In this document: one piece after another, positions 39,126 through 49,038 of the stretch
Numbering within the stretch: position 1 is the first letter of the stretch
Layout of the letters: the number at the start of each line of letters is the position of its first letter
From: Tulasnella sp. 424
Taxonomy: Eukaryota > Basidiomycota > Agaricomycetes > Cantharellales > Tulasnellaceae
Reading direction: 5' to 3'
NCBI GenBank assembly: GCA_019633425.1
Contig: WSUB01000066.1
Coordinates: 62,001 to 126,000 of the forward strand
DNA: 64,000 nucleotides
Notes under the pieces: generated by a model
Databases searched by the model: none
Told to the model about the DNA's origin: nothing
Seen by the model: only the letters and a program-made list of their open reading frames with translations
Program-made: the position numbers and the translations under genes

Positions 39126-41255
39126 TTACGTGCCTCCCATCGGTTGATTCCAATCCTGCTCGCCTGGGTCGTTCCTCGCTGACATCACTCTCCTTCGTCT
39201 TGTAGGCAGGGCGGACGAAGTCGCACTGGCGGTGGAACTATTAGACGACGGTCTGGCCCGCTTATTATCCGGTCGAGCCGCCTGGGCGGGAGCAGTCGTC
39301 TCCCCGCCTTCAGAGGTTGGTTGTTCGATGAAACGAGGTGGGAGAGTGGCCTTGAGTGACGCCTTTTGCTCCCTTGCACTGGCTCCGGCATCTGCAGGGT
39401 TTCGAAATCGGTTCGAGACTTCTTTCCCTGTGGTGGCGTTCGAGTTTTCGTTGACGCTGGGTCCTACAGTGCTGTTTTTGAAATTTACCATTGGTCGAGC
39501 GCGAGACAAACCAGATTGGTAAAAGCTAAATTCGAAGAGGTTTGTTTCGCCAGAGAAACTGGTACGCTTGTATGGCGGGAGTGGGTGGTAGAGGCGAGGA
39601 CCGGGGACGGCCCAAGCCGCGCTAGCGGCGCCATCCTGACCAGTCCCAGTATCGCCTTTGTTTCTCGGATCTGGGAGTCCGCCGTCGTTTGCAAGTCCCA
39701 GGCCTGATAGGTTGATGCAGGACCTTGCGGCTTGTACTGTCGTGCAATAGTTGGAATTCGCAGTTGGTAAGGGAAGAGAGGAATCAGATTGGGAGAAGGG
39801 ATTTGTTTCGAGAGCGAAGTTGGTGCGTTGGTATGGTCGGTGGCCCGCGCCAGCCTGACTCGTCCCGGTATTGTTGTTGTTTCTCGCTTCGTTGGGCCAG
39901 CCATCGTTTGTAAGCCCAAGTCCTGACATACCGAGTGTTGTCGAGCTGCGATTTCATATAGAAGGAATTAATAATTCTCTGACAGCTGTGACGTGAGCAC
40001 TCGCTGTCCTCACCTGTCGGCATCGACATCTAACTTCGGCAGTGAAGGGTCTACGACATGAAGACAACCAACTGCCGCTGGTCTTTGGTTCGGTTGACTG
40101 CTCCAACACTTGAGTAGTAGATCCCTGAGCTGTGGGGCGTGGAGCGAGAGGTGGTTGACGTCGCATGGGGACCGCCCTTGAACAATGGCAAAAATGAGCT
40201 GAGGCTCGGTTTCGATATCGGCGAACGGCATCTTGTCCGTTAAAGCCTACGATTTTACCGGTTTAGTGAAGACGCGGAGTATTGGTATTAGACTCTTGCG
40301 TACGAACCTCCAAAACGAGACAGCCCCAAGACCATATGTCGTCCCGTAATGATTGTCCCGCGGTTCCCTGAAGCAAGAGTTCCGGGCTCGAGTAGCGTAC
40401 CGTGCACCGCGCGTCGTTACCGGTCGTAAAACCCGTCGGACCGGCGTCTAGGGCCTTTGAGAGTCCAAAATCGGCCAACAGTGCTCGACATTGTGAGTTT
40501 ACAAGAACATTTCCCTGAGAAAACCATGTTAGTTCCGTAAGCTTCACGGGGCGGCGCCTAATGGACTAGGCATCGTACCGGTTTCAGGTCGCCATGACGA
40601 ACGGGAGGATTTTGAGTATGTAGATAGACTAGACCGTGGGTTAGATCACGAACCTAAGGTTGAAGCTGAGCTCAGTTAAGCTGGGCCACGTTATTTGGTG
40701 AAACGTACCAAAAGCAGACGCTCCTCGCGAGATGGTTTCATCTTGGCAATGTAGTCCTTCAGGTCGCCATAGACCATGTACTCGGATATCAGGAGTGCCG
40801 TTTTATAGTCATTTCCAAGGTAAAATCCCGTCAAAGGAAGGATGTGCGGATGCCGAAGTCCTGCCCAGACTTTGAGTTCGCGAGCTAAACGCTGTCGAAA
40901 AGAATATCAGAAAACCCGGCCAGAGATAACATGCTCTGACACTCACAAAAGCAAGTCTTATGGGCTCGCTCGTCCGAGTCCCTAGCAGAAGTTTCTTCAC
41001 TGCCACGAGTTTACGAGGAGCAGTAGGTGTTTCAGGATCCAAGGAAGCGACGTGAAGATCGCAATAACCACCCCTCCTCCCTTCATACCCCGGTTCATAT
41101 TTAATCCTCGCAATGTCGATAAAAAGGTGATTAAGAGACCGAAGGTATTCTTCCTGTAAGGAAGATCGAACGAGGTGAGTGGCCGAAACCGAGTCGGTCA
41201 ACACATTGGCGTCTCCTACCAAAGCAGAGTGATTGAGAGAGAAGTTCGAACTCAT
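39126..41255 (-). CDS. TKL-like protein kinase 1 with basic C-terminal tail
   Basis: A predicted Ser/Thr kinase of the expanded basidiomycete TKL-like type; substrate unknown. The start is ATG at 41255 (MSSNFSLNHS). Exon 1 carries a Gly-rich region and the ATP-binding lysine in LVAVKKLLLG. Later exons give HPHILPLTGFYLG, the hinge ISEYMVYGDLKDY, the catalytic loop HGDLKPGN (Asp and Asn present), DFGLS and the GFTTG activation segment. C-lobe motifs include DDIWSWGCLVLE and CWSSQPNQRP. A long disordered tail (ORF to 39126) follows, rich in Asn/Ser/Pro, with two related SGLGLxNDG motifs and a basic end (NKRARPSS, LPTRRRR) that could be a nuclear localisation signal. The tail-domain join near 39930-40020 is inferred. 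It is paralogous to the next gene. Confidence 0.8.
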
Positions 41256-42116
41256 TCCAGCGGGCGCGTGGCTTGTTTGGCTGTAACACAAAGGAATATG
41301 ATGCGGCGGTAGGTAGGCTGGAGGTTTAGATCGCCTGTAGGTCGTAGGTGGTTTGGCTTAGTTCGCTGTGTCGTGCAAGAGTTACGTCTGGGCTCCAAGT
41401 GGAGCTTTTCCCGATCGAGGTGGAGCCGTTTCGAAGCGCTGTGGGGTCGCCTCGCCTCGCCTCATTCGTCCAAACAAGGCACAAATACGACATTTGTGAT
41501 GAGCTAAAGGCATGCTCAATTCAAAATGCACTTGCTAGCGCGGTGCCTTGCTTTTCGCTGTGGCACGTCAACTGGACAAGCAAGGACAAGCCAACGTCGA
41601 CTATTTTTCCACATTTCGTGCTCCTCTCGCCGACCGAGTGCGGCACTTGAAGAATCGTTCTTGCTTATATGATAACCCTTTTTTGATGCATATCTTTTGA
41701 CCCTTGCCGACATGCGTCAGCCAAAACGATTCAACATCACTCGCGAAGGAGGTGGGCCACCGGGTGTGGTCCAGGAGTCACGACAACGACCCTACATTGT
41801 GGAGACTCCCAGAAGCAATATACGTCTAAGAAGAGCATTACAAGTTTGTGATTATCATTCCAGCTAGCCAACCTCCTAATTAGCTGGGTGCACTGGGTAT
41901 GAGGGTGACACAATACTTACTATTTTTGTGCTCCTGTTTATATTCCCCCGAAGGACATTGCCTCGCCATTTCTGCGTCCCGTTGCTATCAGTTTCTTCAC
42001 CTTCAAACCAACTACGTGCCTTGACGTCGCAGCTAGTGCCCTCCGCCGGCTGCCAGTGATTCCGAAAATCTCTACACACCATCCTCCCACCACCTATCTC
42101 GACCCGCTTGGGACTG
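41256..42116. other. Intergenic between the two TKL-like kinase genes
   Basis: No gene is supported. It contains the block shared with 38771-38805 and is partly a duplicated kinase flank. Confidence 0.5.
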
Positions 42117-44452
42117 TCAACCTGTCTGCTGGGTCCTAGTTGACGTCTCTCTTTTTCTCAGGCTTCGTCTTGTAGGCTGGGCGGGCGAAGTCGCGCCGGT
42201 CTTCGTAACAGTAGGCGACCCTCTCGCTCGCTTGATGTCGGGTACAGGCCGACCCAGCCGCTCAGGAGCAGTCACATCCCCACTCTTCCTCTTGTTGTGC
42301 CCAGTCCCACCCATTGACGGAGGAGTGGCAATGTTCATAAGAAGTTCTCTCCTCCAGGCAGCACCGCTCATGTAACTACTCCGTTCCTGTAATTTAGCGA
42401 TTGGGTCAAAAGTTACAGTCGTGGCCCCAACCGGATCGTCCTTGCCCTGACGCAGTGCAGGGGAACGGGCAGCTTTCGTAGCGATAGTGGACGTAGAGCC
42501 CGTTCCGTGGGTCACATTGACATTCTGCATCACTGGTTCGATTGAAGCAGATAACACGCTTGGGGCACTGCTCAATTCTGGAACAGATTGGTGCGGGAGG
42601 TCGTGCTTCAAGGTCGTTTGACTACCTCCGAGGCCTGCCGCCGCAACGATTGTAGCTTGACAGACCTTGTACCACTGCCCATCTTCGTCCCATTCCGGCT
42701 CTAAGTAAACCGACTTCGTTAACCTGGGCCTTAGCGGTAAAGGAGAAAAGATATACCTCGACGGGCAGGAAAATGGGCCAATCGCCGGTCTTGTAGTGGG
42801 ATGCGGTGACTGGAAGGTTCGTCTGGGGGCGTTGAACCGATAGAAGAGAAAGTCGGACGGTGGGATCCGGTATCGTCGGGGAGATCGGCGTCGGAGATAT
42901 TGAAAGGAAGTAAGGACCGGTGACATTCCTGCGGCTGCCATCGCGACTAGTCCCAGGTACTGGGTCAATGGTATATAGGCCTAGGCTGTTATCGGCACCA
43001 GTGATGCCGGAAGCAGAACTCAGAGCCTGGAACGACGTGGGCGAAGCGCGCTCCAGAATGACGTTGTAGTCTTCCGGTGCTCCGAGAGGTTGAGGCGTTT
43101 GGAAAGGTATATCGTCGCGTTGAGGCGCGAGGCTGGTTCATAGGGGAAAATCCATGGTTAGGAATGTCATCAAGCTTCCGTGATGCACTTGTCTAGCAGC
43201 AAGGATGTTAAAATCCGCTGTGCTCACCTGTCAGTATCTAGTTTTGGTAGTGATTGCTCTATGGCGCGAAGACAGTCAACTGCTGTTGGCCGTTGGTTTG
43301 GTTGAGGGCGCCAACACGTGACAAGCAAATCCTTGAGACGCGGGACGTGGAGTGAGAGGTTGTTTACATCGCTTGGGGAGCGCCCTTGAACAACAGCAAG
43401 AATAAGCTGTGGCTCAGCCTGGATATCAGCAAATGGCATCTTGTCCGTCAAAGCCTGTGATTCATGAGTTTAGTGGAGTCACAGAGTGCGGGTTTAGGTC
43501 GTGCATTCGCACCTCCAACACAAGACAGCCCCAGGACCAGATGTCGTCCGATAATGATTGCCCCGCGGTACCGTGAAGCAAGACTTCGGGGCTTGAGTAC
43601 CGTACCGTCCCCCGCGCATCGTTACCGGTAGTAAAACCAGTCGGGCCGACGTCGAGTGCCCTCGAAAGCCCAAAATCGGCTAACAGAGCTCGATGTTGTG
43701 AGTTTACAAGAACGTTTCCCTGTAAAAAGATCGTGGTCCGAGTCGTGTCAATCACATCCGCTGACATCCAATTGATTAGGCATCGTACTGGTTTTAAGTC
43801 GCCACGACGAACGGGAGGATCTTGATTATGTAGGTATGTGAGACCCTGGGTGAGGTCCCGAACCTATGTGTGAAGCTGAAGTCAGTGGCGGCGAGCAACA
43901 TCATTTGCCGGAAGCGTATACCAAGATTAGACGTTCATCACCGGTTGGCTTCATCTTGGCCATATAGTCCTTTAGGTCTCCATGGATCATGTACTCGGAG
44001 ATCAGGACTGCTGTTTTAAAGTCATCGCCAAGGTAAAATCCCAGCAAGGGAAGGATATGTGGATGCCGGAGTCCTGCCCAGACCTTGAGCTCGCGAGCTA
44101 AACGCTACGGAGGAGAATATTAGGAAGACAAAGTGAAGGTTTTATGCTCTTGCACTAACAAATGCAAGTCTCTTAGGCTCGCTTGACCGGGTCCCTAGCA
44201 GAAGTTTCTTCGTTGCCACGAGTTTGCAAGCCGTCGGTATTTCGGAATCCAACGAGGCGACTTGAAAATCACAATAACCACCCCTCCTTTCTTCGTATCC
44301 CGACTCATATTTAAGCCGTGTAATATCGATGAAAAAATGGTTTAGAGATTGAAGGCATTCGTCCTGGAGTGAGCCGAAATGTGAGCGGCTGAAAAGGAGT
44401 TTGTGTACATAAGAGTGATTCCTACCAGGGCAGAATGATTGAAGTCGTTCAT
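42117..44452 (-). CDS. TKL-like protein kinase 2, probable frameshift near the N-terminus
   Basis: This is the paralogue of the gene at 39126-41255, with the same exon arrangement. It has LVATKKLLLG, HPHILPLLGFYLG, ISEYMIHGDLKDY, the catalytic loop RRGDLKPGN (Arg in place of the usual His), DFGLS and CWRPQPNQRP. The tail ends KRARGS, then PTRRSLRK and a stop at 42117; it resembles the other tail only in this basic end. The start ATG at 44452 aligns with the start of gene 1. Between about 44365 and 44390, 14 bases replace 18 in the paralogue, which shifts the frame before the kinase domain unless an unusual splice repairs it. The gene may be a recent pseudogene, start elsewhere, or carry a sequence error. 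The tail reading frame is also uncertain near 42960-43000. Confidence 0.6.
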
Positions 44453-44594
44453 TCCCGCAGAAGTGATTTGTTCTTGTAAATTGCAGCAGTAAGCAGATGA
44501 TCCAGCGGTCGTGGTCGGTCTGGCTCGAAATCCACTTGTTGGCTCCTAATTGGCTCGCAGCGCGTCTTCCGGGCGTGCTTCTATACAGAACATG

Positions 44595-45016
44595 CTATAC
44601 TGTACTATTTCGTTAATACCGGCGGTCATAGGACATGAGACAAAGATTATACCGGCGCAACCATACCGGAGGGACGGCGCAAGTGACTGGGACGTGGGAC
44701 AAGGTCCGAGCGGAGCGGATGGTGGCCCAGCAAATGTTATGATTCAGTGTGCCAAGCAGCGGGTGAGTGAGATATGAGGTACAGAGGTCTCCTCATTTAG
44801 ATTTTCCCGCGTGATTGTTCGAAAAGTGGGAAAAACGGGCTTCAGAGACTTGAGATACGACCGGTTTTCTCTTCAAGCCACGTGTTACTTACCGGCGGGG
44901 ACACCGTGTCCCGAGCGGCGCGACCGTTGGGACCGGGGGACACCGCAAAAATTGACCGGATCGGATGGGGGGTTGGGACATGGGACATCCCGTATTAACG
45001 AAATAGTACAGTATAG
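44595..45016. mobile_element. MITE-like element with 25-base perfect terminal inverted repeats
   Basis: CTATACTGTACTATTTCGTT and five more bases at 44595-44619 are repeated as an exact reverse complement at 44992-45016. The 422 bases between hold no transposase-like ORF. If the outermost TA pairs are target sites, this would fit a Tc1/mariner-type non-autonomous element, but the flanks give no independent duplication. It lies downstream of kinase 2's 5' end and before the small gene at 45405. Confidence 0.6.
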
Positions 45017-45404
45017 CGGCAAGCGACGCGACAATTCAAAGCACCATCCGTTATCTAAATTACCCCATCCGGTCCTGTTGAATGGCGGCATTGAGAGCCT
45101 GTACCCGCTGATTGACGGCAAAATAATTTACGGCTTGAATAATACAAAGCGTCCGGAGAACTCTGAAATTGATCCATACCATAGAATGTAATGCCCTGAA
45201 AGACCGTGTCGTGTGACGTCATGGCAGCGGTACAAAATAGGAAACACCCACGTGGTCATTCAAGACATCGCCTGAATTAGCTGGGCATACGTCATATATA
45301 GAAACATCAGATTATATATAAGATGGGAATGAACAACAGTCGGGCCGTACATTGCACATCCTTTGCAACCATCCCTTACATTTCGCCCTTACTCGCCACC
45401 AGCC

Positions 45405-45719
45405 ATGACCGAATACTACGTCTACGTCAAAACCACATACTCATCCCACCACCCACCAACCTGGCATCCAGACGCCTACTCCGTTCTCCCATTCAAACCC
45501 AACCCAGTCATCTGGAGTGGATTCGCCATAACGTGGTCCGAACATCGACTCAAGGACGAACTTCACAAGTCGCACTTCCTCCCTACCTTTGCTGAAACAT
45601 CCTGGTCTGCGAACGAACCCGCTATCGTGCTGGAGCAGGGTAAAGAGGGGGTTCCGGAGGGCACACCAGAGTTTGTGCCAACAGAGGAGGATTTGGAGAT
45701 TATCAAGGCGGAGAGTTGA
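45405..45719 (+). CDS. Small conserved-looking protein of unknown function
   Basis: A single-exon ORF of 104 aa with a good start context (CAGCCATGA) at 45405 and stop at 45717-45719. The protein starts MTEYYVYVKTTY and is rich in Trp, Pro and His in its first half (HPPTWHPDAY, VIWSGFAITW). It ends in an acidic tail (PTEEDLEIIKAES). There is no signal peptide, membrane segment or known domain. Its composition and codon use look genuine to me, but I do not recognise a family. A TATA-like stretch lies about 90 bases upstream. Confidence 0.55.
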   Translation: MTEYYVYVKTTYSSHHPPTWHPDAYSVLPFKPNPVIWSGFAITWSEHRLKDELHKSHFLPTFAETSWSANEPAIVLEQGKEGVPEGTPEFVPTEEDLEIIKAES

Positions 45720-46087
45720 AAGACTGAGATGGTCGTGTCTAAGATAGAGTTCCGATACCGCTCTCCCAAACAAAAACTTGTTGTTCCAAGATATATCCAT
45801 GTTTGAAAAACAGCCCGCATTCCAATATCTACCCAGACGGGGGAAATGAGCAACAACGACAGGTGTGACTGACAAGAGCTCAAGCTCGGATGCACGGAAA
45901 GAAGTATGTAAGAAAAAAAAATAGCCAAGGTGTTCGTCACGGACAGAACGTCAAGTGAGAACCCGTCCTGGGGTTGTAAAAGTAACGAGAGGGGAGGAGA
46001 AAAGATGGGGTATATGCTCAGCACAAAAAATGAAGGGTATATGAACGATCAACGCCTTGATCCAGCCCCGCACAACAGGGGGAGTTT
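45720..46087. other. Convergent 3' intergenic region
   Basis: It lies between the small gene on plus and the LPMO gene on minus. Only 3' flank is expected, and no gene is seen. Confidence 0.5.
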
Positions 46088-47653
46088 TTACGAGAAGAGG
46101 GTGGAAAGACCACCACCAGCTCGCTTCTTGTGCGCCTTCTTGCCTGCATTGATGAGGTCGCGCTTGCGCTTCTTGTTGATAGAGCGCTTGGAGCTGTACG
46201 ACAAAAAGCACGGCATAGTCAGTCACCGGATTGTCTATGTAAGCATTTAAATCGAGGGATAGCCGCCTCACCAATTCTTGTTCTTGGAGGTCGTTGCCAA
46301 GGTATTGGACGAGGAGGAGTTGGAGTCCGAGTTGGAGCTAGAGGAACTAGACGAAGCAGTAGATGTAGGCTCCGACTTGGCAGTTGTGGTGGTCTTGGAG
46401 GTAGTCTTAGCCGCAGCCTGGGTGGTGGTGGTGGTTGCCGAAGATCCTGACGAAGAGCCTTCGTTGTTGCCTTGCTCGTCGGTAAAGATGTCATCCTGAG
46501 CACCGTTCTTGTATCCGTACAGTCCGTTGTAGAACGGTGGGTCGTAGTAACCCTCGAACATCTACAATCGCCGAACAAAAGCGCGTCAGACGTTCAATCC
46601 TCGAGAAGATCGAGGCCTAGCGCGGGCTACATACGTTGTTTCTTTCATTCTGGAGCCAGTACAAAGGTTGCTTGGCGCCAACGGTGCAGTTCTTCGGGTC
46701 ACCATCTCGGTTCAGGACGGGGTCGTGGCCGCATCGCCTAGCCAGTTGGGGCTTGCCGATCTTCTTGGCAGTGGGTTTGGTGTTGGTGATCTTGCACTTG
46801 AACGCGTTCATGAACATCTGCTCTCCGCCCGAGTTGGGGGAGTGGATCCAGAACCAGGCGCAGTGGCAGACGCCTTCGGAGCAAGCGGGCATGTCTGCGG
46901 GGACGTGGAAGACGTTCTCGCTGCAAGCGGCGAAAGAGCGGACGTTAACCAACAGATTAAAGGGAGGTATAGGCTGGCGGATGAATGGATACGCACGAGT
47001 ACCAAGGGCAAGTATGGTTGGCGCTGAATATGGCAAAGTCCTCTGGCTTGATGTCATTAACGTTGGCCTTGTCGACAATACCAATGCCGCAGCCCGCCAC
47101 GTCGCTGAAACCAGTAGCGTGGACGGACGCTGGTGGGGCACTGCCGCCGCAGGCTTTGCCGGACCCATCTCGAAGGTCGGTGCGACCGTCGTCACTGGCG
47201 AAGTAAGACGTCCAGGCCTTGTTGCACCCGATTTCGATGACTGCGCAAGGTCAAGATGGTGAGAAACACTCCGGCCAAGGGTCCGAACAGAACTCAACGT
47301 ACTGGCACTGCCTCCAGCTGGGAACTCAAAGACTGTTCGTAACAACCCACAAAAGGAAACACCGGATAAACAAGGGCAGGCGTTTGGGGTCAGCGAAACC
47401 TAGTTCTCTCCGGCGCCCATGGCAGAGTACAAGATGACGTACCATCACCGTCATGAGGAGGGTAATTGATGTGATTGTGGAACCACCATTCGTTGAAGTT
47501 CATCCTTTGCAGGGGGACCTCAGGGCGATTGTCGTAGTCGAATGTATGGTAGGACACATTGAAACCGTACTGGGACGGATGGGCCATGCGAAGATGAGCC
47601 AGGGCCCCCAGTGGCAGGAGGGACAAGGCGGCGAGGGCGCCAGCGAAGACCAT
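46088..47653 (-). CDS. AA14-like lytic polysaccharide monooxygenase
   Basis: This is a secreted copper oxidase expected to cleave polysaccharide chains; characterised AA14 enzymes act on xylan coating cellulose. The signal peptide ends at about Leu-Ala, placing His first in the mature protein (HLRMAHPSQYGFN), as needed for the histidine brace. YDNRPEVPL, WWFHNHINYPP, VFEFPAGGSA, FSANHTCPWYS, VCHCAWFWIHSP and PPFYNGLYGYKNGAQDDIF match the AA14 pattern with many cysteines. Exon 1 is 47443-47653; several introns follow, including a very short coding piece near 47310. The C-terminus is a Ser/Thr linker, then a Lys/Arg-rich tail (KRSINKKRKRDL, KKAHKKR) ending at 46088. That basic tail is unusual for an extracellular enzyme and replaces a binding module. 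The family call is by motif memory and not by search. Confidence 0.8.
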
Positions 47654-49038
47654 GATTTTTCAGCCTAGTCGAAGGGTCGGTCGGGATTGAAATGTGGATG
47701 TTATTCAGAGAGTGTGGGTTGAAAAGAGCGAGTGTAAATCACGTTTCAGACCTCCTGGGACTGAGGCTCAAGAGAGAAGAGAGAGAGAGAGAGATGGGAG
47801 GAGAAAGGAAAGACAGTCAATGGTTGATGAGAAAAGAGACTGCTGGGCGTTGTGAAGTATTTGTTGGAGTCGAACGGTGCTGTGTTACTTGGACCCTGAG
47901 GTTCTTGGCTAAGGACCGTGCTTGTTGCCAGGGAAGCCAGGTCCAACCGCGCTCTTCTATCCGTCTCCCCGATGACAACAGCAAAAGCCTTTTTCCCCTT
48001 AGCAAAATGCATTTCAAAAGATTATAAGCGAGGCACATATCTAGATATTTTTAGCACATTTCCTCATTGCTATGCGCGTTCACTCTTGAGGCTTTGAACA
48101 TTTAGAAACTCTCCTTCCTGTGCAACAATGTACAAAGCCCCCTTCTCGGCCGCAGTTGGTAACCATGCTGAAATCTCTAAATGACTTGTTCACTCTGGGG
48201 TAAAGACCCTGTATCCGGCTCAATCATGCCGTCTTTTTTGCAGCCACCAATCCGTCCGGCCACCGTTCTTGACATTCCCGCTGGATAATTCTAGGGGCAC
48301 ACCGAAATGGCATGAAGGAGAGAACGCTTCGGATTACTAACTATCGTTTCACTTGCCTTTCGACGTTGTTAACCCTAGCGTTCACCTTCCATAGTATGCC
48401 GAAGTCTGCCGAAGTTCCTGCCACCCATCCCACCATGGCCGTCCCTGACCGCGTTGGCTGGGCGTCTGAGAAGCTCCGATTATTAAACGCCGGCGATGAC
48501 GTTCTGAGAGGTAATGGCCGGAATGGAGAGTGGCTGACGCGCTTTGGCTTCTCAGGTCTGTCGGCTCGGGCGTGTTCCGAGCTTCCGCTCTTGTGCGGTT
48601 ACGAGATCCACTGCTCCTTCAGTATATTTTACCCGCATAGAAGGAACAATAGAATGCCCAGTAAATCTTCAAGTAAATTCTCACTATTGACTCGCTTTGT
48701 ACGACATGCAATCTATAAGAAGTGCCCGTGTACCCGTGCCCGCAAATATTAGGAACTTCGGCTGGTCGGCAGCATAATTCCTCGAACCACTTTTGATTCC
48801 CTTCGAATTCATGATCCACATATTACTCTAACTCATTCCTTGTCTTCGCGAATCGTACGTATTTCCTCTTGAGCCCAGGGTGTATCCCAGACGATGAGAG
48901 GGTCCAATTCTCAACAATGTCAACGATTCTTTGACCTATCGAAATTCCGATATTCCAAAGACCCATGAGCGCCATATATACTAAACAATCCTTCCTAAAC
49001 CCGACGCAGCTTTGACCGATAACTCGATGGACAGAGGG
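47654..49038. other. Intergenic upstream of the LPMO gene
   Basis: The region near 47690-47830 is a purine-rich stretch (GAGAGAGA near 47775). The ORF at 48312-48752 has no recognisable features. No gene is called. Confidence 0.5.

Noticed and set aside
46130..47262. Long plus-strand ORFs over the LPMO gene
   Set aside because: They are antisense shadows; the minus-strand exons carry recognisable AA14 motifs and splice in frame.
48312..48752. ORF of 146 codons upstream of the LPMO gene
   Set aside because: It has no recognisable domain, convincing signal peptide or introns, and its composition resembles the surrounding non-coding DNA.
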